Shown piece by piece: positions 1 to 10,297 of a DNA stretch of 64,000 bases; within the stretch, counting starts at the first letter, position 1, and each line of letters starts with the position of its first letter. Below the pieces are notes generated by a model, which saw only the letters and a list, made by a program, of their open reading frames with translations, had not been told where the DNA came from and made no database searches. Position numbers and translations under genes: made by a program. Source of the stretch: Bog-473 sp963809715 (GTDB taxonomy: Bacteria > Actinomycetota > Acidimicrobiia > Acidimicrobiales > RAAP-2); NCBI GenBank assembly GCA_963809715.1, contig CAWEKO010000004.1:186001-250000 (forward strand), written 5' to 3'.

Positions 1-820
1 CAGGGTGTACCGCGCTGCCGGTGGGCGACGTGGTCAGGACGGCGACCCGCAAGCTCGGCGGCGGTGTCGCCGCCGCCGCGGCGAAGGACGCGCCACGGCG
101 CGGTGGGGCCCAGTACGGGTCGCCGGGGACCGGTCCCGCCGTCACATCGAGGATGGCCGCACTGTCGCGCACCGAGCGCGTCACCACGTGTTCGCAGACG
201 AACCCTCCCATCAGGTCGCCGTACTGGGGGGCCAGCGAGTTGCGGCCGCGCGTCGGCTTGAGGCCGACCAGGCCGCAGCACGACGCGGGAATTCGGATGG
301 ACCCACCGCCGTCGTTGGCGTGCGCCACCGGCACCATGCCCGAGGCCACGGCGGCGGCCGAACCACCCGACGAGCCGCCGGTGGAATGATCCGTGTGCCA
401 CGGGTTGCGCGTCGCGCCGAAGCGGCGCGGCTCGGTGGTCGGCAGAATGCCCAGCTCGGGCGTGTTGGTCTTCCCGCAGATCACGAAACCGGCCGCGAGG
501 TACCGGCGCGTCAGCTCCTGCGTCTCGGTCGAGTGGTAGTCACCGGCAAACGACATCCCTTCGCAGAACGGCGTGCCGGCCAACTCCGCCCCGAGGTCCT
601 TCAACAAGAAGGGGACGCCGCGGAAGGGTCCGTCGGGCAAGGCACCGGCGGCCTCGCCCCGGGCCCGGTCGAAGAGCTCGTGGATGACCGCGTTCAGTTG
701 CGGGTTCAGGTGCTCGATGCGGGCGATCGCCTCGTCGACCAGCTCCGCCGCCGAGACCTGCTCGGAGCGGACCAGCTCGGCCTGTGCTGTCGCGTCGAGG
801 AACGCGCTGTCGCTGCTCAT
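1..820 (-). CDS. Amidase signature (AS) family amidase, N-terminal part
   Basis: This gene runs off the left edge; 273 residues from the ATG at 820 are visible, against about 450-480 for the family. AS enzymes hydrolyse amide bonds with a Lys-Ser-Ser triad. The visible part has the expected Lys in FLLKDL (about residue 74), the glycine/serine-rich GGSSGGSAAA stretch (about 148-157) with the cis-Ser, and the nucleophile region GGGSIRIPAS (about 171-180). The substrate cannot be inferred. It is transcribed away from the left edge's opposite side, 34 nt downstream of the HxlR gene's stop, so the two may be co-transcribed. The C-terminal substrate-binding part is outside the window. Confidence 0.9.
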   Translation of the reverse strand, partial: MSSDSAFLDATAQAELVRSEQVSAAELVDEAIARIEHLNPQLNAVIHELFDRARGEAAGALPDGPFRGVPFLLKDLGAELAGTPFCEGMSFAGDYHSTETQELTRRYLAAGFVICGKTNTPELGILPTTEPRRFGATRNPWHTDHSTGGSSGGSAAAVASGMVPVAHANDGGGSIRIPASCCGLVGLKPTRGRNSLAPQYGDLMGGFVCEHVVTRSVRDSAAILDVTAGPVPGDPYWAPPRRGASFAAAAATPPPSLRVAVLTTSPTGSAVHP

Positions 821-854
821 CTCACGAACGGTACTGACGCACCGTCCGCGGCGC

Positions 855-1337
855 TCAGACGGCGACCGGCTCCGCCCTCTCCGTTCCCGGGCGGACGGCG
901 CCGGTCCGGCTGGCCACCGCTTCGGTCACGGTCACGTCGGCCCCACACGACGTACAGCGCCGGCGGTCGTCGAGCTCGCCCCCGCAATCGCGGTGCTGGA
1001 GGATCATCGGCCGCTCACCCTCGAGCCCGTACCGGTCGCCCCACTGGAGCAGGGACACGAGCACCGGCCACAGGTCGGCGCCCTTCTCGGTCAGGCGGTA
1101 CTCGCTGCGCGGCGGCCGCTCCTGGTAGGGCCGCTTGACCAGGATCCCCTCGTCGACCAGGCGCTCGAGACGGGCCTGGAGGACGTTGCGGGCCACCCCG
1201 AGATCACGCTGGAGATCGTCGAAGCGCCGAATGCCCAAGAAGATGTCGCGGATGATGAGGAGGGTCCAACGCTCGCCCACCACCTCGAGGGTGGCCGCCA
1301 CCGGGCAGTACTGGCTGGGATAGTCGCGATGCAGCAT
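855..1337 (-). CDS. HxlR-family winged-helix transcriptional regulator
   Basis: A DNA-binding regulator of 160 residues from the ATG at 1337. The HxlR core is clear: a conserved Cys near the start (SQYCPVAATLEVVGERWT) followed by the winged helix (RRFDDLQRDLGVARNVLQAR). The C-terminal tail has CGG and CTSC Cys pairs suggesting a small zinc ribbon. The start is uncertain: GGAGGG abuts this ATG with no spacing, and a GTG at 1364 would add nine residues. It diverges from an MFS exporter, and an inverted repeat lies between the two genes. Local control of the exporter, perhaps in response to a small electrophile or drug as for other family members, is an inference. Confidence 0.9.
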   Translation of the reverse strand: MLHRDYPSQYCPVAATLEVVGERWTLLIIRDIFLGIRRFDDLQRDLGVARNVLQARLERLVDEGILVKRPYQERPPRSEYRLTEKGADLWPVLVSLLQWGDRYGLEGERPMILQHRDCGGELDDRRRCTSCGADVTVTEAVASRTGAVRPGTERAEPVAV

Positions 1338-1370
1338 CCCTCCAGCATATCGCACAATTCCCACGAATGC

Positions 1371-1407
1371 GTTGTTTCATGCAACTTCCTGACCTAGAGT
1401 CCGTTCC

Positions 1408-1417
<10 letters not shown>
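1371..1417. promoter_or_regulatory. 11-bp perfect inverted repeat in the HxlR/MFS intergenic region (candidate operator)
   Basis: GTTGTTTCATG (1371-1381) and its exact reverse complement CATGAAACAAC (1407-1417) flank 25 nt. The right arm covers the start codon of the MFS gene, so a regulator bound to both arms would block transcription or initiation. Position and symmetry suggest the HxlR protein as ligand; this is inference. Confidence 0.6.
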
Positions 1418-2858
<1,441 letters not shown>

Positions 2859-2883
<25 letters not shown>

Positions 2884-4208
2884 GAGGGGTTGGCCACCCG
2901 CAGCTGGTCGCGGGCCGCAGCGGCGAGCGCGGGCGCCACCGTGTCCCAGGCCGCGTCGAGCGTGCCGGCGCGCAGCGCCGCGGCCAATGCGGCGTCGTCG
3001 TCGAAGCCGAGCTCGGCCAGGCGCGCCGCGTGGGCACGGGCGAGCGCAGGGCCGAACCGGAGCTCGCGCTCGACCACGGTCAGCGCGTTGCGGGCGACGC
3101 GGGCCTCGAAGCCGGCGGCGCCCTCGCCGCGCTCGGTGACGCCGTCGAGGTACTCGCGCACCGCCTCGACGAGCTCGGCCGCGCTGGGTCGTCCGAAGGG
3201 CGGCAGAGGTCCGACCGCCGGTTCGGGCTCGGGGCGCGCCGCGGGCGGCGTCACCCCCAGGAGGACGAAGAGGTCCCACTCGCTCTCGCAGACGCGGCGG
3301 CCGATGGCGGCCAGCTCCACCGAGCGGGTCAGCCCGTCGAGGTGGGTCGCCGCCTGCAGCGCGCAGATGGCGGCCCACTTGACCGTGGCGTAGACCTGCC
3401 ACCAGTGCACCCGGGCCGGGGTCACGGTGCCGCCGCCGGCGTCGCGGTAGGCGTCGAGCAACTCGTCGAGCCGGCCGAACCCGCCGACCTCGCCCGGGCC
3501 GCCGAAGCGCCAGGCCGGGGCGCAGAGCCATCCGATGTCCTCGGCCGGGTCGCCGGCGTGGGCCAGCTCCCAGTCGAGCACGCCGCGCAGGCCCTCGGCG
3601 CCGACGAGGAGGTTGCCGCAGCGGAAGTCGCCGTGGACGGTGACCCGGGGGCCGGGCTCGGGTCGGTGCGCGGCCAGCCAGCGTGCCCCGAGCTCGAGCG
3701 CGGGACGCACCTCGCCCAGGGCATCGAGCAGGGGCAGGGGATCGCGCAGCGGGTCGGCCCGGGGCAGCCCGTCGACGCCGGCGGGGTCGATGGCGTGGAT
3801 GGCGGCCAGGGCGCGCCCGCACTGCGCGGTCAGCGCGCCGCGGGCGGTCGCCCACTCGCCGTCGCGCAGGATCTTGCGGGGGATGGTCTCGCCGTCGAGC
3901 CGCTCGACCACCAACCAGGCCGGGCCGATGTCGTCGTCCTCTCCCATGGCGACGACCCGCGGCACCGGGACGCCGACCGCGCCGGCCGCCTCGAGCAGGT
4001 CGCGCTCGGTCCGGGTCTTGCCCTGGGTCGGGCCGCGGCCCCGCTCGACCTGGAGGATGAGCGCACGCCGGCCGTCGGCCACCTCGAGCTCGAACGCGCT
4101 GGTCACCCGGGAGGCGCCCCCCGAGAGCCGGCGCAGGCCGTGCACGCGGCCGCCCAGGCGACGCCCGAGCGCGCCCGCCAGTTCGTCCCCGCGTCTCGGG
4201 TCGGTCAC
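2859..4208 (-). CDS. APH-fold phosphotransferase with C-terminal DUF6285-like domain
   Basis: The 449-residue protein has an aminoglycoside-phosphotransferase/ACAD10-like kinase fold. Brenner-type catalytic residues are in VHGDFRCGNLLV (His, Asp, Asn), followed by VLDWELAHAGDPAEDIGW with the metal-binding Asp. About 120 C-terminal residues (from AAELVEAVREYL to NPSYLP) resemble DUF6285, normally found beside or fused to such kinases. I chose the GTG at 4208 because a longer reading is low-complexity Arg-rich and overlaps the upstream gene, whose stop is 8 nt away. It likely forms an operon with the DUF7064-like gene. ACAD10/11-type kinases phosphorylate 4-hydroxyacyl-CoA; that role here is inference. 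Confidence 0.85.
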
Positions 4209-4216
4209 CGGTGCGG

Positions 4217-5215
4217 CTACTCGACCGGGACGACCGGCCTCCCGGCCCCGTCGAGTTGGTGCAGGTACTCGCAGATGCCGTACCCCGTGCGGGTCCCGCC
4301 GTCGGCGTCGTCGTAGGTCCAACGGGCCAGGCCCTCGTTGACCATGGTGCCGCCGGCCCGCCCGATGTCGGCCACCCGCAGGACGTCACCGCGCAGATGG
4401 TGGGTGCGGCCGGCCTTGTCGGCGACGTCGAGATGGACCACCCGGTGCGTCACCCCGTCGTCGGCCAGCTCGGTGGCGACGCCCCATTCGGCCACCGACG
4501 TGGCCCGGCCGCCGTCCCAGACCCAGCCGCGGTGAAGGTCGCCGGCGTCGGTGCCCAACCGGATGCCGCCGAAGTGGGTGTCCTCGCCGATGTTGATGGA
4601 GAACCAACGCCACATCTTGGGGCCGCCCCAGCGCCGGGGTCCCCAGGAGCGGTCGCGGTTGCCGTGCGCGCCCTGCCACTCGTGGACCGTGCCGTCGACG
4701 GTGAGGGTGCCGGTCCAGCGCCCGGCCTGTTCGAGATGGCCCTTGCCCACCGTGCCGGCGGCGGCGGCCGCCTCGGCCGACTTGGGGCCGCCGCTCGGCT
4801 GGCCGTCGGTCCCGATGGCCGGGGTGACCGCGTCGAAGCGCACGTCGAGCGCGACCGCGACGGGGTGGGTCGTCTCCTCGCCGCGCCGGCACGGCCGGGC
4901 GGCCACGGTGCCGTCCATGGTCAGGCGCCACGCCTGCGTCGGCTCGAGCATCTCGTAGCGGACGTCGTCCACCTCGAGCACGCGGTCGACCATCGTCCGC
5001 TGCTCCTTCAGCGAGCGGTACTCGCCCAGCTCGCCGCCCGGCAGCCAGACGGACATGCCGACGTCCATCGTCCCCTCGTTGGGTCGCACCCCGACGCGGG
5101 TGAAGAAGCCCGAGTCGCTCCCGGGGTCGTACACGTTGAAGTACCAGGATTCGCTCCAGGCGGTGTCCCCCTCGACGGGATGGGCCAGGTCGTGCTCCGG
5201 ACTCAGGATCGGCAT
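4217..5215 (-). CDS. DUF7064/DUF7065-like (CrtC-related lipocalin-fold) protein
   Basis: This 332-residue cytoplasmic protein starts at the ATG at 5215. WYFNVYDP near the N-terminus, GRWTGTLTVDGTVHEW in the middle and the WGPRRWGGPKMWRWFSIN segment resemble hydroxyneurosporene-dehydrogenase (CrtC)-like proteins now split into DUF7064/DUF7065. In actinobacteria these are often next to APH-family phosphotransferases, as here (8 nt downstream). No catalytic residue can be assigned. The pairing suggests a shared role in lipid or steroid catabolism, which is an inference. The divergent alcohol dehydrogenase begins 130 nt away. Confidence 0.7.
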   Translation of the reverse strand: MPILSPEHDLAHPVEGDTAWSESWYFNVYDPGSDSGFFTRVGVRPNEGTMDVGMSVWLPGGELGEYRSLKEQRTMVDRVLEVDDVRYEMLEPTQAWRLTMDGTVAARPCRRGEETTHPVAVALDVRFDAVTPAIGTDGQPSGGPKSAEAAAAAGTVGKGHLEQAGRWTGTLTVDGTVHEWQGAHGNRDRSWGPRRWGGPKMWRWFSINIGEDTHFGGIRLGTDAGDLHRGWVWDGGRATSVAEWGVATELADDGVTHRVVHLDVADKAGRTHHLRGDVLRVADIGRAGGTMVNEGLARWTYDDADGGTRTGYGICEYLHQLDGAGRPVVPVE

Positions 5216-5345
5216 GGCTACACCATTGTCGTTCCGGCGCCGGCCTGCCACCGGGCGCCCGTCGGGTGCCTGTGTGAGACTCACCGGGCGCAACGATCGT
5301 CGCGACGGCGTGGCGGGACGCGCTGTCGGAGGGGGTGGGAGTGGC

Positions 5346-6413
5346 ATGCGAGCCGCGGTGACCAGGGATGGCCAACTGGTCGTGGGCGAGGTGACGGATC
5401 CGGTCCCCTCGTCGGGCCACGTCGTCGTGCGCTCGCTCTCCGCCGGCATCTGCGGGTCCGATCTGCACGCGCTGGGCGACTTCGCCCACTTCACCTCCCT
5501 CATGGACTCCGTCGGCGTGCCCGCCCTCGACGCCACGGCCGACTGCGTCTTCGGCCACGAGTTCTGCGCGGAGATCGTCGAGCACGGACCCGACACCGCG
5601 GGCACCCTGCCCGTGGGCACCCGCGTCTGCTCGGTGCCGATTCTGCTGGGGCCGACGGGCGTCGAGCAGATCGGCTACTCCAACCACTATCCGGGCGCGC
5701 TGGCCGAGCACCTGGTGCTCCAGGAGCTCCTGCTCCTCCCGGTGCCCGATGCGCTCGACACGGACACCGCCGCGCTGACCGAACCGCTGGCGGTCGGCGA
5801 GCACGCGGTGGGGCTGGCGGGCCTCGGGGAGGGACAGCCCTGCCTCGTGGTGGGGTGCGGACCCGTCGGCCTGGCCGTCATCGCCGCGCTCAAGGGCCGC
5901 GGCCACGGCCCCGTCCTGGCCGCCGACTTCTCGCCCACCCGGCGCCGGCTCGCCGAAGCCTTCGGGGCCGACGTCGTGCTCGACCCCGCCGAGGGTTCGC
6001 CCCACGAGCGCTGGTCGGACTACGGCGTGCCGCGGACGGTGATGGAGCGCATCGGGGCGAGCATGCTCGGCGGCACGGTCGCGGACCCGGTGATCTTCGA
6101 GGCGGTCGGGGTGCCGGGGATGCTGCAGTCGCTCATCGCCGAGGCGCCACCGCACAGCCGCATCGTGGTCGTCGGCGTCTGCATGCACACGGACAGCATC
6201 GAGCCCTTCATGGCCGTGACCAAGGAGATGGAGCTGCGCTTCTCCTTCGGCTACACGCCCGACGAGTTCGCCGCCACGTTGGCCCGCCTGGCCGCCGGGC
6301 TGCCCGGAGCCGAGCAGCTGGTCACGGCCACGGTGGACCTGGCCGGCACCCCGGGCGCCTTCGCCACGCTGCGCACGCCCGGCGAGCACGGCAAGATCCT
6401 CGTCAAGCCATAG
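5346..6413 (+). CDS. Zinc-binding MDR-family alcohol dehydrogenase
   Basis: A 355-residue medium-chain dehydrogenase/reductase. The GroES-like N-domain has GICGSDLHALGDF with the catalytic-zinc Cys and GHEFCAEIVEHG with the His-Glu pair. The Rossmann motif is VVGCGPVGLAVI (about residues 163-174). The four-Cys structural-zinc lobe is absent, as in some MDR subgroups. The ATG at 5346 follows GGAGGGGGTGGGAG and gives a normal N-terminus; a longer reading from 5055 overlaps the divergent gene. The flavin monooxygenase follows after 12 nt, so the two are probably co-transcribed. Likely oxidises a secondary alcohol with NAD(P)+; substrate unknown. Confidence 0.88.
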   Translation: MRAAVTRDGQLVVGEVTDPVPSSGHVVVRSLSAGICGSDLHALGDFAHFTSLMDSVGVPALDATADCVFGHEFCAEIVEHGPDTAGTLPVGTRVCSVPILLGPTGVEQIGYSNHYPGALAEHLVLQELLLLPVPDALDTDTAALTEPLAVGEHAVGLAGLGEGQPCLVVGCGPVGLAVIAALKGRGHGPVLAADFSPTRRRLAEAFGADVVLDPAEGSPHERWSDYGVPRTVMERIGASMLGGTVADPVIFEAVGVPGMLQSLIAEAPPHSRIVVVGVCMHTDSIEPFMAVTKEMELRFSFGYTPDEFAATLARLAAGLPGAEQLVTATVDLAGTPGAFATLRTPGEHGKILVKP

Positions 6414-6425
6414 AAACGGAGAGCG

Positions 6426-7626
6426 ATGACAAGCATTGACGCCGACGGGCGCCTCAGGTTCGGCATTTTTCTGGCCCCGTTCCACCCGGTCGGGCAGAAC
6501 CCGACGTTGGCGCTCGAGCGCGACCTGCAGCTGATCGAGCACCTCGACCGCCTGGGCTTCGACGAGGCCTGGTTCGGCGAACACCACTCGGCCGGCTACG
6601 AGATCATTTCGTCGCCCGAGGTGTTCATTGCGGCGGCCGCGCAGCGCACCACGCACATTCGGCTGGGCACGGGCGTCTCCTCCCTGCCCTACCACCAGCC
6701 CTTCATCCTGGCCGACCGCATCGTGCTGCTCGACCACCTCACCCGCGGCCGCGTCATGTTCGGCGTGGGACCGGGCGCGCTGCCCTCGGACGCCTTCATG
6801 ATGGGCATCGACCCGGCCCGCCGAGCGCGACATGATGGAGGAGTCGCTCGAGGCGATCCTGCGCCTGCTGGCCGGCGAGACGGTCACCATGGAGACCGAC
6901 TGGTTCAGGTTGGTCAAGGCCCGGCTGCAGTTGCGCCCGTACCAGCGACCGATGCCCGAGGTCGCCGTCGCGGCGCAGGTCTCCCCGGCCGGTCCCCGCC
7001 TGGCCGGGCGCTTCGGCTGCAGTCTCCTCTCGCTGGGCGCCACCACCGAGGGCGGCTTCGACGTGCTCGGCGCGCACTTCGAGGTCATGGCCGAGCGGGC
7101 CGAGGAGTTCTCGACCACCGTCGACCGCAACCGCTGGCGGCTCGTCGGCCCCATGCACATCGCCGACACCAAGGAGCAGGCTGTGGCCGACGTGGCCTTC
7201 GGGTTGGAGGAGTGGGTGGACTACTTCCAACGGGTGGCCGCGCTCCCCATCGCACCCGACACCGAGAACTTCGCCTCGCTGGTCGACGCGCTCAACGCGT
7301 CGGGCATCGCCGTGATCGGCACCGTCGAGGACGCCATCGCGCAGATCGAGCGCCTCGTGGTGCAGTCGGGCGGCTTCGGCACCTACCTCTGCATGGGACA
7401 CGAGTGGGCCGACACCGAGGCCACCCGTCATTCCTACGAGCTGCTGGCCCGCTACGTCGCCCCGCACTTCCAAGGGACCTCGGAGACCCTCACCGCCAGC
7501 CGTGACTGGGCGGCCGAGAACCGGCCCGAGTTCATCGGCGCGGCGGGCAACGCCGTGATGTCGGCCATCGCCAAGCATCACGAGGAGAAGGCCGCCAAGG
7601 CCGGGGCCGAGGTGCCCAGTGCCTGA
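6426..7626 (+). pseudogene. LLM-class flavin-dependent oxidoreductase, one frameshift
   Basis: Luciferase-like monooxygenases use reduced FMN (or F420) to oxidise organic substrates. The first 130 residues (FGIFLAPFHPVGQNPTLALE, then FDEAWFGEHH) are in one frame. The rest (MMEESLEAILRLLAGETVTME onward) is in another. The total span is 1,201 nt, exactly one base more than 400 codons. The break is at about 6819-6825 (CCCGCCGAGCGC), where removing one base restores a continuous DPARERDMMEES-like reading. The protein is otherwise full length (about 398 aa expected). It follows the dehydrogenase by 12 nt and overlaps the epoxide hydrolase by 8 nt. True frameshift or sequence error cannot be told apart here. 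Confidence 0.85.
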
Positions 7627-8590
7627 GATCACACACGAGCAGGTGCCGACCAACGGGATCGAGCTGCACGTCGCCGCGGCCGGGCCGGTCGACGGCCGCC
7701 CCGTCGTCCTGTGCCACGGCTTCCCCGAGCTCTGGTACTCGTGGCGCCACCAGCTCGACGCCCTGGCCGAGGCCGGCTACCGCGCCATGGCGCCCGACCT
7801 GCGCGGCTACGGCCGCAGCTCGCACCCCACCGAGGTGGCCGCCTACGGCTCGGACCAGCTGACGGGCGACCTCTGCGGCCTGCTCGACCACTACGGCTAC
7901 GAGACGGCCGTGTTCTCCGGGCACGACTGGGGCTCCATGGTGGTGTGGGAGCTGGGCCGGCTCCATCCCGACCGGGTCGGCGCCATCTACAACATGAGCG
8001 TGCCCTACACCAACGCCGGGGGCCGGCCCCTCGAGATCTTCGAGCATCTCTTCGAAGGCAAGTTCTTCTACATGCTGTACTTCCAGGACGTCGGGCCGGC
8101 CGAGGCCGAGTTCGAGGCCGACCCGCGCCGCTGGGTGCGCTCCATGCTCTACTCGGCGAGCGGCGAGGGGATGGCGAACCCCAACCCGGCGCTGCTCGAC
8201 GCGCCGCGCCAAGGAACGAAGTTCCTCGACATCCTCACCCCGGCACCCGAGACGCTGCCGGCCTGGATCAGCGAGGAGGACATCGACGTCTACGTCGGAG
8301 GACTCACGCAGGGCGGCCTGTTCGGTCCGGTGAGCTTCTACCGCAACATGGACGCCAACTGGGAACGGTCCAAGGACATTGCGCCATCGGTCTACGCGAT
8401 GCCGACCGGTTTCATCACCGGATCGCTCGACCCGGTCAACCAGATGATGCCGGGGGCGGCCGAGGCCATGGCCGAGGCCCTGCCCGACTTCCGCGGCAGC
8501 ACCGTCGTCGAGGGCGCGGGCCACTGGGTGCAGCAGGAGAGGCCGGCCGAGACGAACGCGGCGCTGTTGGCCTTCCTCGCGTCGGTGTGA
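7619..8590 (+). CDS. Epoxide hydrolase (alpha/beta-hydrolase fold)
   Basis: A 323-residue soluble epoxide hydrolase-like enzyme. The oxyanion-hole motif is HGFPELWYSWRHQ, the nucleophile is Asp103 in FSGHDWGSMV (nucleophile-elbow G-x-D-x-G), the acid is probably in ITGSLDPVN, and the general base His is in GAGHWVQQERP near the C-terminus. Asp rather than Ser at the elbow distinguishes it from esterases. It starts with GTG inside the last codons of the monooxygenase gene and overlaps the next gene's start by GTGA, so it is part of one operon. A monooxygenase followed by an epoxide hydrolase suggests stepwise breakdown of an alkene or terpene; that is inference. Confidence 0.92.
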   Translation: MPEITHEQVPTNGIELHVAAAGPVDGRPVVLCHGFPELWYSWRHQLDALAEAGYRAMAPDLRGYGRSSHPTEVAAYGSDQLTGDLCGLLDHYGYETAVFSGHDWGSMVVWELGRLHPDRVGAIYNMSVPYTNAGGRPLEIFEHLFEGKFFYMLYFQDVGPAEAEFEADPRRWVRSMLYSASGEGMANPNPALLDAPRQGTKFLDILTPAPETLPAWISEEDIDVYVGGLTQGGLFGPVSFYRNMDANWERSKDIAPSVYAMPTGFITGSLDPVNQMMPGAAEAMAEALPDFRGSTVVEGAGHWVQQERPAETNAALLAFLASV

Positions 8591-9648
8591 GCGCACTCGC
8601 CGCGCTGCCGGCCCAACCGCCCGGCGTGCCCTGGCCCACCGAGGCCTGGCCCGAGGGCACGGTGCCGTCGGGCGTGGAGCTGGCACCGCTGCTCGACCAG
8701 GTCTTCGACCCCGACGGCCCACTGGCCGAGACCTACGCCGTGGTCGTGGTCCAGGGCGGCACGGTGATCGCGGAGCGCTACGAGGGCGCGCTCGAGCACT
8801 TCGACCAGCCGCCGACCCCGGTCACGGCGGACACGCCGCTGCTCAGCTGGTCGATGGCCAAGTCGGTGTTGCACGCCGCGGTGGGCGTGCTGGTCGGGGA
8901 GCGCAGGCTCGACCTCAATGCGCCGGCCGCCGTACCGGAATGGTCGGGCGTCGACGATCCCCGCCGCGTCATCACCCTGCGCCAGCTCCTGACCATGCGC
9001 GACGGGCTGGACTGGGTCGAGGACTACGTCGACGATCGGGTGTCCGACGTCATCGGGATGCTCTTCGGCGACGGCCAGGAGGACATGGCCCACTTCGCGG
9101 CCGACCGGCCGCTGGCCGCCGAACCGGGGACGCGCTTCAGCTATTCGTCGGGCACCTCGAACATCGTCTCGGGCATCGTGGCCCGCCTGGTCGGCCCCGG
9201 CGAGGACTACGCGCGGTTCTTGCACACGCGGCTGTTCGCCCCGATCGGCATGACCAGCGCCGATCCCGAGTTCGACGCCGCCGGCACCTGGGTCGCCTCG
9301 TCCTCACTGCGGGCCACGGCGCGCGACTGGGCCCGCTTCGGCCTGCTCTACCTGCGCGGCGGCACCTGGGCGGGCGCCCGGGTCCTGCCCGCGGGCTGGG
9401 TCGACGACGGGCGGACGATGGTCTCGGTCGACCCCGAGGACGGCTCGCCCTACGGGTCGCATTGGTGGGGCGTGGCCGGCGACACCCTGGGCACGTTCCG
9501 CGCCGCGGGCTACGAGGGGCAGTCGATCACCATCTGCCCGCCGCTCGACCTGGTGGTGGTGCGACTGGGCAAGACCCCGCTCGAGCGCAAGGAGAACCTG
9601 GTCCCCTGGCGGGCCGCCGTGGTGGAGGCCTTCGCCCGGGCCCGTTGA
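8587..9648 (+). CDS. Serine hydrolase of the beta-lactamase/class C PBP family
   Basis: 353 residues from the GTG at 8587, overlapping the previous stop by GTGA. The SxxK motif is SMAK (Ser89-Lys92), preceded by TPLLSWSMAKS as is usual. FSYSSGTSNIVSG around residue 180 supplies the Tyr of the YxN-like second motif, and a C-terminal GYEGQSITICP region aligns with the third motif. No signal peptide is seen, so it is probably cytoplasmic and an esterase or amidase rather than a cell-wall enzyme. It is the last gene of the dehydrogenase-monooxygenase-hydrolase operon. Confidence 0.88.
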   Translation: MSALAALPAQPPGVPWPTEAWPEGTVPSGVELAPLLDQVFDPDGPLAETYAVVVVQGGTVIAERYEGALEHFDQPPTPVTADTPLLSWSMAKSVLHAAVGVLVGERRLDLNAPAAVPEWSGVDDPRRVITLRQLLTMRDGLDWVEDYVDDRVSDVIGMLFGDGQEDMAHFAADRPLAAEPGTRFSYSSGTSNIVSGIVARLVGPGEDYARFLHTRLFAPIGMTSADPEFDAAGTWVASSSLRATARDWARFGLLYLRGGTWAGARVLPAGWVDDGRTMVSVDPEDGSPYGSHWWGVAGDTLGTFRAAGYEGQSITICPPLDLVVVRLGKTPLERKENLVPWRAAVVEAFARAR

Positions 9649-9652
9649 GCGC

Positions 9653-10081
9653 TCAGGCCCGGGAGCGGCCGATCTCGGCCTTCTGCAGCACCGCGGCACT
9701 GACCCCGGCGGCCCGCCAGGTGGCGTAGGTGATGCCCTTGCGCTCGCCGTAGGCCTTGGCCACCTTGATGAACTGCTTCTCGAGGGCCGAGAGGTCCTTG
9801 ACCTGGTCGACCCGGGACCGTTCTTCGAGCAGGTCCTTCTGCTCCTGGAGCAGGTGCAGACGGGTGAGGGCGTCCGCCGAGGCCAGCTGGTTCTCGATGG
9901 AACCGAGCCGCTTGTCGATGGAGGCGGGGGTGCGCTTGCGGCCCCGCTTGGGCTTGGAGGTCTCGAGCGCCTCGAGATAGTGACGGACGGATGCACTCTC
10001 GGCGCGCCCACGGGCGAGCGCGGCCTTGTGGCCCGAGCTCATGGGCTTGCGAGGAGCCGGAGTTTTTGCCTTTGTTGCCAT
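9653..10081 (-). CDS. Conserved hypothetical protein, basic N-terminus and coiled coil
   Basis: I do not recognise a named family, though the pattern looks like a small conserved actinobacterial protein. It has 142 residues: a Lys/Arg/Ala-rich N-terminus (MATKAKTPAPRKPMSSGHK), a basic PKRGRKRTPASIDKRL stretch, a charged helical segment likely to be coiled coil (LHLLQEQKDLLEERSRVDQV), and a C-terminal GERKGITYATWRAAGVSAAVL segment that could be a small helix-turn-helix. The basic nature suggests nucleic-acid binding. The ATG at 10081 has only a weak RBS; the frame stays open to 10168, with in-frame ATGs each behind a copy of AGGAGG in a tandem repeat. It converges with the serine hydrolase. 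Confidence 0.7.
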   Translation of the reverse strand: MATKAKTPAPRKPMSSGHKAALARGRAESASVRHYLEALETSKPKRGRKRTPASIDKRLGSIENQLASADALTRLHLLQEQKDLLEERSRVDQVKDLSALEKQFIKVAKAYGERKGITYATWRAAGVSAAVLQKAEIGRSRA

Positions 10082-10123
10082 GGATCCATTCTGCCGCACA
10101 TGGCGTACCCATATGCAGCAAAT

Positions 10124-10165
10124 CATCGGATTTGTCCTCCTTCTCATCGGATTTGTCCTCCTTCT
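10124..10165. repeat. 21-bp tandem duplication carrying AGGAGG-ATG
   Basis: Two identical 21-bp units abut at 10124-10144 and 10145-10165. Read on the minus strand each contains AGAAGGAGGACAAATCCG followed by ATG, a strong Shine-Dalgarno sequence nine bases before a start codon, in frame with the hypothetical gene that begins at 10081. The duplication gives two possible extended starts (10147 and 10126). Confidence 0.8.
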
Positions 10166-10297
10166 CATTTGGGGGCGAAAAGGGTGAACTCATCGGGCAA
10201 ATTCGCGGCCACTCGTCACAGCAAATATCCAGGTTCGAATCGCGCCATTCAGGGTTTCCCCGATCCCCTATTGCCGGGCCCCGTTAGCGTGGCGGGG

